From: Tillandsia leiboldiana
Taxonomy: Eukaryota > Streptophyta > Magnoliopsida > Poales > Bromeliaceae
Length of the DNA: 64,000 nucleotides
Direction of reading: 5' to 3'
Assembly: GCA_029204045.2 (NCBI GenBank)
Contig: CM055076.1
Location: forward strand, 23,722,743-23,786,742
Part shown: piece after piece, positions 1 to 10,979 of the stretch
Layout: the number at the start of each line of letters is the position of its first letter
Position numbering within the stretch: position 1 is the first letter of the stretch
Position numbers and translations under genes: made by a program
The notes under the pieces: model-generated
What the model saw: only the letters and a program-made list of their open reading frames with translations
Database searches by the model: none
Told to the model about the DNA's origin: nothing

Positions 1-85
1 AGCTGTTGAAGATGCGGGTGTGATTGAGGCTGCGGCTGAAGATGGTGCTACTGTTGTACCTGGGTTTACTGCTACTACTAACTTC
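1..85 (-). pseudogene. Diverged fragment of the MED25 glutamine-rich last exon
   Basis: Bases 1-85 match 44433-44517, part of the last exon of MED25, with scattered substitutions; the shared core includes TGTGATTGAGGCTGCGGCTG. The match ends near base 85, and the left end is cut by the window edge. It lies about 44 kb from the intact gene. Substitutions such as CTGTTGTAGC to CTGTTGTACC break the glutamine codon pattern, so this is probably not translated. It could be part of a larger MED25 duplicate or pseudogene to the left, or a captured fragment in a transposon. Confidence 0.7.
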
Positions 86-1125
86 TCGGTAAAAAACAGG
101 CGCACCGAGTTATTTGAAGAAACATCTCTAATCATAGAAAGTTCTTCAAGATAGTATAAATTTATTAACTTTTTTCTTCTATATTTTAGATATTATTTAA
201 TTAATATATATATTTATCTTCTGATTTTTAAATGCAGCTTTACACAATTACCCGCAAAGTCGTTTGAAGTTCTTCCTGCAAAAAGACACTAACCTAGGTG
301 ATATTTGCTATTGAATTTTTTTTTAATTGAGCACTTTGCTATTCGTGTATAAAACTACTAATGTTTACTTATTATATATGTAGCTCCAAAAATATTGATG
401 AAGAAGCCGAAGACAACAAATAAAAATTTATATAGAATTTATAATTTTAAAGATATAAATAATAAATCTGGAGAACAGTAAATCGACAATATATATTTCC
501 TATAAAACATGTGATTTGTATTTGAATTGTTTAATTTTTTTTTGTTGTATTGGAATTTATTGTAATTTGAATTGTTTAATTTTTTTTTGTCATACTTCAA
601 TTTTTCTTATAGTACCAATTTAGTGTTTATTATAGTTTCTTTTGTATGCTTTGTTATAGTTTGGAGATTCTGTTAATTTTCGTTTGAATTTCATCAATTT
701 CTTTTTTTTTTTTAACAAATCAGACTATCTTCTTACTATATATGGTATCAATTTAGTATTCTACTTACTCACTAATGCTGTGGCGTAGCGCAGGTTAGTC
801 CCTTATGTTTGATATTCATATATAAAATTATTAATATTAAATTATTATTTTTTTGTAGAGTTCAAAATTTAGATGAAAATATTGCAAATATCAAATGAAG
901 GCTTCTTAATTTGTAATTTGAAATGAACTATATAGATGGTTTTTAGTTTCAAAAATATAGATATAATTTTAAATGAAGGTTGTATATATTTAACGTAAAA
1001 CTAAATTATTTATGCCGACGGTATATATTTAACGCAAAACTGAATAAAATAATATCCGTAGCGTAGTGCGGGTTCATTTCTAGCATAATTTTATTGTTGT
1101 GTCACATGCACTGTCCATGTTTCTT
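86..1125. other. AT-rich DNA without a recognised gene; possible Helitron-like end
   Basis: I see no coding signal here. Two similar GC-richer motifs occur, GGCGTAGCGCAGGTTAGTCC near 781 and CCGTAGCGTAGTGCGGGTTC near 1056. The second is followed by TTTCTAG at 1077-1083, which resembles the hairpin plus CTAG 3' end of plant Helitrons. No matching 5' end or helicase was found, so the Helitron reading is weak. Confidence 0.3.
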
Positions 1126-1798
1126 CTCCATGCACCTCCAAGCATTCCTAGCCAAATCTCAGTTTATTTTATTTTATATTTTTCTAAGCACCACTTGTTA
1201 TTTTTTGAATAATTTTTGAATTATACACAATAGTAATTAAATTTTATCAATAATTATTGTTGTTGATCTAATAATCAAAAAGTTAATTTCAAAAATAAAA
1301 ATATTTTTATGCTTTTAAAAATATTTTGGCTCAACATAGATTGATTAGTCTTTTTTATAAATATGTCTTTTTATATATAACTGAGTTGGACTTTATATTT
1401 AAGTTAGGCAAAAATTCAAATAATAAAAATTTTAATATTATATATAATTATAATTAATATATAATTAAATTATATAAATTATATAAATATAAAATATATG
1501 TATTCGAGCGGCTATCGAACCAGCGAACTGATCCCGGCTAGTGTTCAGCTTGTTTATTAATGAGCTGAAAAATTCGGCTCATGTTCAGCTCATTCACTAA
1601 ACGAGCGATTTGATTTCGAGCTTATTTCGAACCGAACACAAGCTGGCTCGCGAACAGCGAGCTAAACTGCCACCCCTACTTCAATATAACTAATAGATGC
1701 ACCCTCATCTTAGAATGAATGAAATGTATATCATACATTTCAAATAAATATATGAATAGTGTCACTCTAAATAAATATACATGAAAAAAATTTGAACT

Positions 1799-1839
<41 letters not shown>

Positions 1840-1972
1840 AAGCAATTAAAGTTCCAAGGTGCAAATAATAATTAATGACTTGGCGTGCAACTCACCAATC
1901 TTATTTTCTGGAATCTTTTGACATGCCGTAGAGGCCAGTATCACTTCACGTTTCAAATCCTAATACTTTAAT
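1126..1972. repeat. Dispersed repeat, copy 1 (related to 19801-21964 and 7278-7455)
   Basis: From CTCCAAGCATTCCTA to TAATACTTTAAT this stretch matches 19808-21964 in order, allowing for insertions in the second copy. A shorter third copy covers 7278-7455 (polyA tract, AAGGTGCA..AATAATTAATGACT, AATCTTTTGACATGCC). It contains a 39-bp polyA tract at about 1799-1837 and the GCTCG/CGAGC-rich segment at 1505-1680. It is non-coding. Confidence 0.65.
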
Positions 1973-2829
1973 TGCTAAATTATTAAATTACATAAAATTC
2001 TTTTATAATATATTATTTTTTTACTTTGCTCTCCTGTCTTTTAAAAATCTATATTTTGCCCTTTCGTAATTACGAAATTATTTTTAGGAGGCAACGGGTT
2101 AACAGAATATGCAAAATAACGATAATGTCCTTATCCCTGTGCTTCACGATGACGGTTCGTTCGTGGCCCAGGTGCTCGCGGCGCTTGCCCGTGGCAGCGC
2201 GTCGACGGCGGAATGGGGCTGGACGTGGCCGCGAACGACGACGAGGGCGGCGGCGTCGTCGCCGTCGTCAGAAGAGGAGAAGCGGAGAAGGGAGCGGAAG
2301 TCGGAGATGGGGGCGGATGGGACGAGGCGGATGTGGCGGAGGGCGTAGGAGGCGGCGAAGTACATGGCCCAGGTGCTCGCGGCGCAGAGGGCGAGGCCGA
2401 TGTCGAGGACGGCGCCGTCAAAGGTGGTGGCGGCGCGAGCGATCACCGCCGCGGTCTCGTTGTCGCGCGACGACATGGCCCTCGCGCGCCGCGATGACGG
2501 CTCATTCGGCAGAGCCCTGTGTGATGAGAAGGTCGAAGCTCTTAGCGCTCGCCCGTGGCAGCGCGTTGACGGTGGAGCGGGGCTGGACGTGGCCGCGGAC
2601 GACAACGAGGGCGGCGGCGGCGTCTAAAGAGGAGGGAAGGAGGGTATGAAATTTGAAGGGTATTTTCGGTATATCATCTAAAAAATTGACGGTTCACTCA
2701 TGGAATGCTGACGGCGGAGGGTAAATGCACAATTCCGTAATTACGAGAGTGCAAAATATAGGCTTTTGAAAGACATTGGGGCAAAGTGAAAAAACGGTAT
2801 ATTATAGGGGGGTTTTCTGTAATTTAGCC
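1973..2829. mobile_element. Pack-MULE-like Mutator element with captured GC-rich gene sequence
   Basis: The element is flanked by a perfect 9-bp direct repeat TACTTTAAT (1964-1972 and 2830-2838), the target-duplication size of Mutator-like elements. Its ends are inverted: the left arm has ACTTTGCTCTCCTGTCTTTTA, TATATTTTGCCC and CGTAATTACGA; the right arm has TAATTACGAGAGTGCAAAATA, AGACATTGGGGCAAAGT and CTGTAATTTAGCC. The same ends occur on elements at 24280-24643 and 39680-40102. Between the arms, about 2140-2640 is very GC-rich, unlike the AT-rich surroundings, and encodes part of an SPL2-like protein. There is no transposase, so it is non-autonomous. Confidence 0.8.
2144..2476 (-). pseudogene. 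Captured 5' part of an SPL2-like membrane E3 ubiquitin ligase gene
   Basis: The minus-strand frame from the ATG at 2474-2476 encodes about 110 residues. It starts MSSRDNETAAV, then has TTFDGAVLDIGLAL (a predicted membrane segment), SAPISDFRSLL and LVVVRGHVQP. This order matches, from memory, the N terminus of Arabidopsis SPL2, a SP1/MULAN-type organelle outer-membrane RING E3 ligase, up to the start of its GIDE domain. The rest of the GIDE domain and the RING finger are absent. The LVVVRGHVQP segment is present again at about 2525-2620 in another frame, so the end of the captured piece is duplicated on both sides. It is probably not a working ligase; transcription from the element is possible. 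Confidence 0.7.
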
Positions 2830-2832
2830 TAC

Positions 2833-2947
<115 letters not shown>

Positions 2948-3059
2948 TGAAGGAGCCCACACTTCGTAGTGAATAAAAAATATAAAATAATTAATAATAA
3001 TAAAATATTAAATATTTTTTGTGTATCTTATTTGTCATATCTATTAAAAGTCTTTTATT

Positions 3060-3720
3060 ATTGGCGGTGGGAATAAGCTCGATGACATCTTCACCGACGA
3101 AGGTGATAGTAAAGGTGATGACAATTCCTTCGACCACGGCGGAGGGGAAAAGAGAGAAAATAAAAAGTGTTATGATGAATTAATTTAAGATAAAAATCAC
3201 GAATTTGAACTTTTCGCCTAACAAAAGTTCGTGTGGTGCTCGCCTTCCTACTCGAAGAGGGCGCCAAATCTTGCTCTCCGTTTGTTAGCTCGGACTTTCG
3301 CGCCCTATGACTAAGTACAAAATAGAGAAAAGAGAAAAAAATAGAGATTCCGCAGAAAATTTAAATACTCTATTTCTTAGAAAATAATAACTACAAGATA
3401 CAACTCTTTCTTGTTACTTTGGCCTTAACCAACCCCACTATTTATAGGTTTATATACATAACTCACCCACTAAGCCTACACTTAAAGATACCCACTAATG
3501 TCTAAATTAAATACTCACTAAGTCCACTACAATCTTTTGGGTTATTCATGACTCTTGGTATTCCTTGTCATTGATGGCATTGATGAAAGAGTTCATGATT
3601 CTTGGCATCATTAATTTGTCATTGATGGCATGGATGAATGAGGAATTAAAAATTTGGTACTGAAAATATAAAGAATCATATCGGTGAGGATGAAGAAAAT
3701 CTTGTCACGTGATTAAAATT
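3060..3720 (-). other. Possible degraded LTR-like sequence
   Basis: No gene is visible. Read on the minus strand, the stretch has a TATA-like CCTATAAATAGTGGGG (plus 3446-3461 region), as in promoters of plant LTRs, and short direct repeats of GTCATTGATGGCAT at about 3569 and 3618. No complete LTR ends, primer site or target duplication were found, so this is tentative. Confidence 0.25.
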
Positions 3721-3740
3721 ATTAATGATTCATATATGTT

Positions 3741-3796
<56 letters not shown>

Positions 3797-3909
3797 AAGA
3801 AAGTCCGGTTATTATGTTTGTATACGCACAAAGTAATTAGTGCTTATAAGTTTTCTACCGTCCTTGACTATTAAAAATATAAAAGCACAATTTTATATAT
3901 ATATATGAG

Positions 3910-4046
3910 GACTGCTACCTGTACACCTCCTTGGAGGTGTACATCTTACACTCTACCCTATCGATGTGACCGATAAAATACACCCCACTCCAGGATGGGG
4001 TGGGGTGTAAGATGTACACCCCCAAGGAGGTGTACATCTAGTTTTT
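3910..4046. mobile_element. TACACCCC-family MITE, copy a
   Basis: Short element with inverted ends ACTGCTACCTGTACACCTCC and the mirror GGAGGTGTACATCTAGT. Inner arms pair ACACCCCACTCC with GGGGTGGGGTGTAAGATG, and the core reads ATCGATGTGACCGAT. It sits between TA repeats, so its target duplication cannot be read. Confidence 0.75.
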
Positions 4047-4065
4047 CCCTATATATATAGAGAGA

Positions 4066-4200
4066 ATTGCTAGATGTACACCCCGATTGGGATGTACATC
4101 TTACACCCACCCCATTCTAGAGTGGGGTGAATTCTACTCGTCTCCATCGATGGAATGAGTGTAGAATGTACACCCCAATCGGGGTGTACAGGTAACACTC

Positions 4201-4203
<3 letters not shown>
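4066..4203. mobile_element. TACACCCC-family MITE, copy b
   Basis: Starts GAATTGCTAGATGTACACCCC and ends with the mirror GGGGTGTACAGGTAACACTC. Inner arms carry CACCCACCCCATTCTAGAGTG and the core CTCCATCGATGGAATGAG. It lies immediately before a (TA)n tract. Confidence 0.75.

Positions 4204-4262
<59 letters not shown>
4203..4262. repeat. (TA)n microsatellite
   Basis: About 60 bp of TA dinucleotides bordering MITE copy b. It is followed by GTTTGATACAGCATTATTAACG, a repeat segment also present near 9617 and 12116. Confidence 0.95.
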
Positions 4263-4265
<3 letters not shown>

Positions 4266-4669
4266 AAACGTTTGATACAGCATTATTAACGTGCGTACGT
4301 TTAATACATGCATTATTAACGTGCCTCTTGTCCAATTAATTTTGTCCTTTTATCTGAACACGTACAAGTGCGACCCTGACAATCAAAATTTTAAAAAATT
4401 AATTGTATGCGGTTGCTTCTAAATATATCTCTTATAATTTTTAAAATTACAAATTTTTTATGCTTGTAAATTTTTATATTTTAGATAAAAAAATATATAG
4501 TTATGAAAATAGTGAATCTTTTTGGTTAAGCGAGTGATATATTAGTGGAATAGAATGATTTAAGGGATGAAATTAATCAAAAAAAAATAAATTTAACGGT
4601 AGAAAATTTATAAGCGCCAATTGCTTATTGCTTGTACAGATATAGTAACCGAACTTTTATATATATATA

Positions 4670-4926
4670 TACTAGAATAAAATTAGGTTATAGGGACACA
4701 TGTTTGTGACATTTTTGTATAAGTGTCCTATCTATATTCCATCTATATTCAAAAATAGGTTGTAGGAGGACACATTTTTATGACACATTATAAAAATGTG
4801 TCGCTATACACCCTAGCGACGGCACATATAGCAATACTTACAATAAGTGTCTGTATTTTTGTCAGCGACATTTTTTTAAAATTTTAGAAACACTTAAAAG
4901 TGTCGCTATAGCCTAATTTTGTTGTA

Positions 4927-4929
<3 letters not shown>
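4670..4929. mobile_element. CACTA-type miniature element, copy 1
   Basis: Reads from TACTAGAATAAAATTAGG to CCTAATTTTGTTGTAGTG, closely matching the second copy at 5193-5450. The internal sequence has repeated GTGTC and GACAC motifs, AATGTGTCGCTATACACC and AGCGACGGCACATATAGC. Flanking ATA trinucleotides could be the 3-bp duplication but also belong to the TA repeats. No coding capacity. Confidence 0.7.

Positions 4930-4997
<68 letters not shown>
4930..4997. repeat. (TA)n microsatellite
   Basis: About 68 bp of TA dinucleotides directly after the first CACTA-type miniature element. Confidence 0.95.
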
Positions 4998-5006
<9 letters not shown>

Positions 5007-5192
5007 TGAATAAAATAAATTAATTTTTTTTATTCTTTTAATATTATAATTTTATTAAGATGGATAATAACATTATAAATACAGCACTGTATGATAAGTG
5101 TAATTATTATCCTATTTATAATTCTATTAAAATTGATAAAAAGTGCATTTAATGCTAATGCTCATTTTAATGCATTTTATAATAACTAGTGT

Positions 5193-5450
5193 CACTATAA
5201 TAAAATTAGATTATAGAAACACATATTTGTGACACATTTATATAAGTGTCTAATCTATATTTCATCTATATCCAAAATTAAATTATAGGGATATATTTTT
5301 GGGACACATTATAAAAATATGTCGGTATACATCTTAGCGACGGCACATATAGCAACACTAACAATAAGTGTCGGTATTTTTGCCAGCGACATTGCTTTTA
5401 GATTTTAGAAACACTTAAAAGTATCGCTATAGCATAATTTTGTTATAGTG
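5193..5450. mobile_element. CACTA-type miniature element, copy 2
   Basis: Terminal inverted repeats start CACTATAATAAAATTAG and end CATAATTTTGTTATAGTG. A 3-bp direct repeat TGT flanks it (5190-5192 and 5451-5453). CACTA ends plus a 3-bp target duplication are diagnostic of the CACTA superfamily. At 258 bp it is a non-autonomous deletion derivative. Confidence 0.8.
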
Positions 5451-5539
5451 TGTAGATACCCGTGCTTTGGAGCGGGTAATTATTGTTAAAGTAAAAATAT
5501 AAATAATTTGTGACACTACAATATAGATATTCATATAGC

Positions 5540-6602
5540 ATTCAACCTAATATAATAATGTGAATTATAAAATAATAATTAAGAAAATCATTACATGTAT
5601 ATCAAATTATATAGAATAATAATATAAATCTTAACCGAGTAACAATAACTTCAGATTACCAAAGTATTCATACAGAAAAAACAAAAGTATAGAAGCATTA
5701 TTATATAAGAAAAAATTAATTCAGAAAATCTTTACGAAGTAACAATAAAGATATATATAATAATAGTATGAATCTTAACCAAATAACAATGAAGAACGAT
5801 TACCAAATTACTGAAATCTATACCAAGCATAGATAAATAGGCAAAAACAAATAAGTGAGGAGATGAGAAAACGCTCTAATGAAGAGAGGAGATTTAATCG
5901 GGTGCAGAAAGGAGAGACGAAAGGGAAAAACGCACATGCGTGTAGACCCGGCAAATGGGCTGGTTGGATAACCCACGTGCGGATTATTGTACCCACGGGT
6001 TATGTGGGCATGGATAAAATCTATTCGTAAATTTTTAGATAGCCAACGTCTTTACCCATATCCATCCACGAGTGAGGGGGGGATATGCGGGCATGATGCG
6101 TGCGATTAAGGTAGGGCGATTCTTTTTTTTGTTTACAAAAACATCTCCACACGGTTTAGGTTAGGTTCGATTCGGTTCAGTTTGGTGGAAAAAATAGAAA
6201 GGAGAAAGGATTCCGTTCGGTTCAGTTTGGTTTATTAATTAGTATGGTTTGATTTAGAAAAATAAAAAGGAGAAAGTGGTGGTTTGATTAATTTTTTTGG
6301 TTCATTATAAATATGCAATGGAGTGGGTTTTAATTGCGCAATATTTAATACCCATAATGGAATAGAGTAAATGAGTTTTAATTACCATAATAGGTTTAGA
6401 AAATATTAATTAGTTTTGAAAAAGTAAGAATTATTTTAAAAAAAATAATGTGAATTGTAAAACAATAATTAAAAAAACTATTACATATATATCAAATTAT
6501 ATAGAATAATAATATGAACTTTAACCGACTAACAATGACGTCAGATTATCAAAATATTCATGCAGAGAAGATAAAAGTATAGAAGTATTGTTATGTAATA
6601 CT
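5540..6602. repeat. Direct repeat pair 5556-5708 / 6446-6602 with spacer
   Basis: AATGTGAATTATAAAATAAT through AGTATAGAAGCATTATTAT at about 5556-5708 recurs with about 10-15% change at 6446-6602. The spacer 5709-6445 holds a diverged GGTTCGATTCGGTTCAGTTTGG duplication (6165-6230) and GC-richer AACCCACGTGCGG/CCCACGGG sequence near 5970. No gene recognised. Confidence 0.6.
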
Positions 6603-6764
6603 TAAGCCCAGTTATTATTACTAGTATTCATATTTCTTAATATCCGATATAAAATTATTCGGGACGTCCCATATTAAGGACTACAAATTATAAGAAAAAA
6701 GCTTAATATTAAGAGTAATAAATATTAAGGATTACCATCCAAAATGAATAGTTCTTTAGATATT

Positions 6765-7278
6765 ACCAGCTAAAAATATTTAAGTCTAATTATTATTATT
6801 AGATAAATTCTGATAATTAGATTTTAAATCTAAATCATAAATATTAAGAATTACCAATGTTCTATATCCTTGAATCATTATATTCACATTCACAAATCCT
6901 CCTCCTTTGTGGGACTAAGACTTTCACTATTGGATATTCGCAAACCCTTTTCACTAATTGGGTGTCATATTCACAAACCTCCCTTTCACTATTGCATCCG
7001 ATCCCCATTCATACTACACTGCCCATTCACACAGCCCAAGAGACCACCATTCATACACGCAACATTCGCAAACCCGTTTACACTATGGGAATCAGATACT
7101 CGTTTCGGTACTAAATTTTATGAATTCATAATTCTCTACGATATTATATAGTGTTGAAATTCTGCAATAAAAATTTTAAATTTAATTTTTATTATAAGCT
7201 CATCTTCTTAATAAAAATTAAAATTAACACAAAAAAATAATAAAAATAATAATAATAAAATAATTTAAACTCAGAAAG

Positions 7279-7325
<47 letters not shown>

Positions 7326-7455
7326 AGTTAAAGCTACAAGGTGCAGATAATAATTAATGACTAAGGCGAGCAACTCATGAATCTTATTGTCTGAAATCTT
7401 TTGACATGCCCTAAACGCGACTATTATTCCACGTTTCAAATTCTAATACTTAATA
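6765..7455. repeat. Dispersed repeat unit, copy A
   Basis: 6765-7200 matches 11265-12060 in the same order, including TTCACTAATTGGGTGTCATA and CATTCACACAGCCCAAGAG. Reading frames of 85-93 codons in this stretch exist in both copies but in different frames and with indels, so they are not genes. A polyA tract lies at about 7279-7323. Confidence 0.65.
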
Positions 7456-7458
7456 TAT

Positions 7459-8064
7459 AGGGATAATTGTCTGTGTACCTCTGAAATATGAAGAAATATC
7501 TGATTTACCCCTCTTATTTTTTTCTTTCCAATACACCCTTCATACGTTCCACCATTATTAAAAATACCCCTACCGTTTCCCTTTGTTAAGTTAACTAGGG
7601 TTAAACTAGAGTTAAATAATAATCGGAGTTGAAAACTATCAGATATACCTATTTTGTCCGGGTTTAGAATTTAGGGTTTAGGGTTTAGGATTTTTTAGGG
7701 TTTTAGAGTTTAGGGTTTAGGGTTTTAGGGTTTAGGATTTAGGGTTTAGAATTTTTTAGGGCTCTAGGGTTTAGGGTTTAGGGTTTTAGGGTTTAGGGTT
7801 TAGGATTTTTTAGGGTTTTAGGGTTTAGGGTTTAGGGTTTTAGGGTTTAGGATTTAGGGTTTTAGGGTTTAGAATATATTTGAAAAGGCAAAATAATAAT
7901 TACACACAGATAACGGCAGTTCCAAACGGTACACTAACAGAGTTTAACTTCAGAGGTATTTTAGAAAGAAGTTGGAACGTAAGAAGGGTAGTTTTAATAT
8001 TAGCCTTCTAAAAGAGGTAAATATGAAAACAGGGAAATTTTTAGAGGTACGTAGAAAATTGCCC

Positions 8065-8066
<2 letters not shown>
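7459..8066 (+). mobile_element. TIR element carrying telomere-type TTTAGGG repeats, copy 1
   Basis: The ends are inverted: AGGGATAATTGTCTGTGTACC on the left and GTACGTAGAAAATTGCCCCT on the right. The middle (about 7666-7875) is roughly 200 bp of imperfect TTTAGGG/TTTTAGGG repeats. A second copy with the same arms lies in opposite orientation at 42989-43567. Here the flanks are TA-rich, so the target duplication is unclear. No coding capacity. Confidence 0.75.
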
Positions 8067-8141
<75 letters not shown>

Positions 8142-8144
<3 letters not shown>

Positions 8145-8370
8145 TCCGGCTAAAATACGGCACCAAATAATTAGTGCTATCAAGTTTTCAACCGTTTGAT
8201 GAAAAAATATGCAGTTAGAATTATAGTGGTCCCCTAAAATTTTTACTATTCAAAAAACTACCTAGTAAATCCTAGAGGACCACTATAATGCCAACCGCAT
8301 ATTTTTTCATCCAACAGCTAAAAATTTGATAGCACCAATGGCTTGGTACTATCAATAGTATTCTAGCCTA

Positions 8371-8375
<5 letters not shown>
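8142..8375. mobile_element. (TA)n-associated CCGGCTA-family miniature element, copy 1
   Basis: Inverted ends ATCCGGCTAAAATACGGCACC and ATCAATAGTATTCTAGCC; inner inverted segments GGTGCTATCAAGTTTT and GAAAAAATATGC, mirrored at the right. It is bounded on both sides by pure TA tracts (8067-8141 and 8376-8460). Placement inside (TA)n resembles rice micron elements. Confidence 0.75.

Positions 8376-8461
<86 letters not shown>
8376..8461. repeat. (TA)n microsatellite
   Basis: About 80 bp of TA dinucleotides; its last bases ATATATAAA form the left target duplication of the next element. The matching tract on the other side of the miniature element is 8067-8141. Confidence 0.95.
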
Positions 8462-8462
<1 letters not shown>

Positions 8463-9607
8463 GGTTTTTTAAAAAAATAATTCTCTAAAAATTTATATTT
8501 TTAAAAAAAACCTTATAAAATTTATATTTATAAAAATGATTCTATACCTGCTAACTAGGTGCCACGTGTGCGCGCCACGTCAGCAGAATTTATGAATGGA
8601 ATTAGTTGAACACGCAATCTCAACATGCGTGTCTAAACACGCATTCTCAACATGCGCGCATGTCCAGTCGGTGGACAACCTTTTAACTTTAAAATTTAAA
8701 ATAATTATTTATTTTAATAAATTTATTATAGTTTTCAGAAGATTATATAAAGTATATTTACCTGACTGAAATCATAAAAATTAAAAAACTTAATAATAAG
8801 ATTAAGATTTTAAAAGATAAGTTTAGTTTAAGATAATAAGATTTGATAATAAGATTAAGATAAATTTAATAAAAATTCGATGCGAAGTGGGACGCGTGCC
8901 ACGACCTCGAGTAGGTGGACAATCTTTTAACTTTAAAATTTAAAGATTATATAAAGTATATTTAACTGACTTAAATCATAAAAATTAAAAAAATTGATAA
9001 TAAGATTAAGATTTTAAAAGATACGTTTAGTTTAAGATAATAAGATTTGATAATAAGATTAAGATAAATTTGATAAAAATTCGATGCGAAGTGAGACGCG
9101 TGCCTCGACCTCGAGTCGGTGGACAACCTTTTAACTTTAAAATTTAAAATAATTATTTATTTTAATAAATTTAGTATAGTTTTCAAAAGAATATATAAAG
9201 TATATTTAACTGACTTAAATCATAAAAATGAAAAAAAATTTGATAATAAGATTAAGATTTTAAAAGATAAGTTTAGTTTAAGATAATAAGATTTGATAAT
9301 AAGATTAAGATAAATTTGATAAAAATTCGATGCGAAGTGGGACGCGTGCCTCGACCTCTCCATCCGCCGTGTCTAAACACGCATGTTCAAAGTGCGTGTC
9401 TAAACACGCATGTTCAACACGCATACACGCATATTCAAAGTGCGTGTTTAACTAAATCCGAGTCTTCTTCCTCCGCTGCCGTCCGCTGACGTGGCGCGCA
9501 CATGTGGCGTCCAGTTGGTATTCATAAAATTATTTTTGTAATTATAAATTTGGTAGAATTATTTTTAAAAATACAAAATTTTAAAAGATAATTTTAAAAA
9601 AAAACTC
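8462..9607. mobile_element. Mutator-like element with long inverted ends and internal tandem repeats
   Basis: Flanked by the 9-bp direct repeat ATATATAAA (8453-8461 and 9608-9616). About 130 bp at each end is inverted, most clearly GGTGCCACGTGTGCGCGCC on the left and the mirror GGCGCGCACATGTGGCGTCC on the right. Inside are about three tandem units of 205-245 bp (near 8669, 8909, 9114) with GGTGGACAACCTTTTAAC and TTCGATGCGAAGTGGGACG, flanked by AACACGCAT/ATGCGTGT motifs. No transposase. Confidence 0.75.
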
Positions 9608-9616
9608 ATATATAAA

Positions 9617-10190
9617 CGATTGATACATGCATTATTAACGTGCTTGTTGTCTGATAATGATGAACAAGTACGCGCTTCTCTAGCAATCAAATCAAAATTT
9701 ATTATTGGAAAATGCTAGATGTACATTCTATTTGGAGTGTATATCTTACACCCACTCCATTTTAGGGGTGGGTGAATTTCACTCGTCACATCGAGTGACG
9801 AGTGGATGAGCACCCACCCTAGGATGGGTGGGTGTAGGATGTACACCCCATTTGGAGGTGTACAAGTGTGAACCCGTGCAATACAGTAAGTAAACTTATA
9901 ATAAAAAATTATAAATTAACTAAATAAATAAAATAATAAAAAATAAAAAATAATTATAGTTAATTAGTTAATAATATAAAAAATATATATATTAAAAATT
10001 ATAATATAAAAATATAAAAATGTTATTGATTTGCAAACTGATAAAAAAAAAGAAACAATGATCGTTATTATTTTTTTTTTTTGATTGAACTAATTCTGTA
10101 ATCACATAAAAAAAATTAAAATAATTTTAAAATATATATTTTTTTCAAAAATTAATCAAAATTAAATCAAATTAAATCAAAATCTACACC
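9617..10190. repeat. Dispersed repeat: uninterrupted relative of the Harbinger target site
   Basis: CATTATTAACGTGC at 9630 through AATTAAATCAAATTAAATC at about 10180 matches 12116-12265 joined to 19298-19535. The Harbinger element interrupts only the second copy. This copy instead contains a TACACCCC-family insertion at 9709-9875. Confidence 0.65.
9709..9875. mobile_element. TACACCCC-family MITE, copy c
   Basis: GGAAAATGCTAGATGTACATTC at the left is mirrored by GGAGGTGTACAAGTGTG at the right. The core reads ACTCGTCACATCGAGTGACG, a self-complementary segment shared with copies f and h. Confidence 0.75.
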
Positions 10191-10970
10191 AAATCTAAGA
10201 GCCACCAGCACGAACGTAATGAATTGTGATTACTATCGAAATTGTTGTTGTTAGAATTGATGGGATTGGAGTCGGAATCATTGAGGAGATGGTGGAAACG
10301 ATCAAAGGAGGGGCTCTGGATGTTGCGGCTGATCTCGAAAAGAGTTTGCTTGTGGGAAGTGCGAAAGACGAAAGAGTCGGCGTCAAAGTGAAGATGAGCA
10401 ACACAGCATCTGGGGTGAGAAGTAGAAAAAGATACGCAAGTTTTCGATTCGATTGAGAGGAAAAAGTAAAATAAATAGGGAGAGGAAGCGTTTTACAAAA
10501 AATAAAATTAAATATTCTGAGGAGAAAGTAAAAAAGATAGGGTAATAAAGCGTTTCATAAAAAATAAAATTAATTAAATACCGTATGGGAGAAGGTTAGG
10601 GAAGAGAAAGAGACGCTTTAGAAAATAAGAGAATTAAGAATGAAGGGGAGGTTGAGAAAGAGAATGAAAAATATGAGAGGATGGTTTAGTGAAAAAAAAT
10701 AAAAATGTCAAAAAAAAAAAAGGATTGCGCCAAGTCAACCAGACAAAAATCTATATATTTGTATATATAGAGATAGGTATTGAAAATATATAGAATAACA
10801 GATATATTTTTATATAATTTAAATTTTTATATGTACTGAATAAAATAAATTAATATTTTTATTATTTTTATTATTATAATTCTATTAAGATGGCCATAAC
10901 ATTATAAATACACTGTATGATAAATATAATTATAATTATATTTATAATTCTATTAAGGATTAATTTTATG
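10191..10970. other. No recognised gene; weak open frames only
   Basis: 10195-10456 is more GC-rich than its surroundings and has overlapping open frames of 69-76 codons on both strands, without any family resemblance I can name. It may be a captured gene scrap. 10460-10720 holds purine-rich repeats (AAAGTAAAA..GATAGGG..AAGCGTTT) occurring twice. The rest is AT-rich. Confidence 0.35.
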
Positions 10971-10979
10971 GAAAATGCT

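Larger units (their letters stand above)
3803..4663. mobile_element. Possible old CCGGCTA-family element split by later insertions
   Basis: GTCCGGTTATTATG..GTAATTAGTGCTTATAAGTTTTCTACCGT at 3803-3862 is mirrored by ACGGTAGAAAATTTATAAGC..AGTAACCGAAC at about 4597-4658. These inverted ends resemble the (TA)n-associated family at 8142, 23019, 23317 and 33147. Two TACACCCC-family copies and a (TA)n tract lie between them. The boundaries are uncertain. Confidence 0.45.

Noticed and set aside
2026..2649. 207-codon Arg-rich plus-strand frame across the GC-rich block
   Set aside because: It is a shadow of the SPL2-like minus-strand frame. High GC and few stops explain its length; no plus-strand family resemblance.
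6857..7151. 85- and 93-codon frames and the related frame at 11767-12003
   Set aside because: They lie in a dispersed repeat, overlap one another in two frames, and the copies differ by indels.
7660..7875. TTTAGGG block as a true telomere or a chromosome fusion point
   Set aside because: It is short, imperfect and bounded by inverted arms that recur with another block at 43180-43370, so mobile cargo is the simpler explanation.
10195..10456. Possible small gene on either strand
   Set aside because: Both strands are open for a similar length, no motif is recognised and no splice context is evident.
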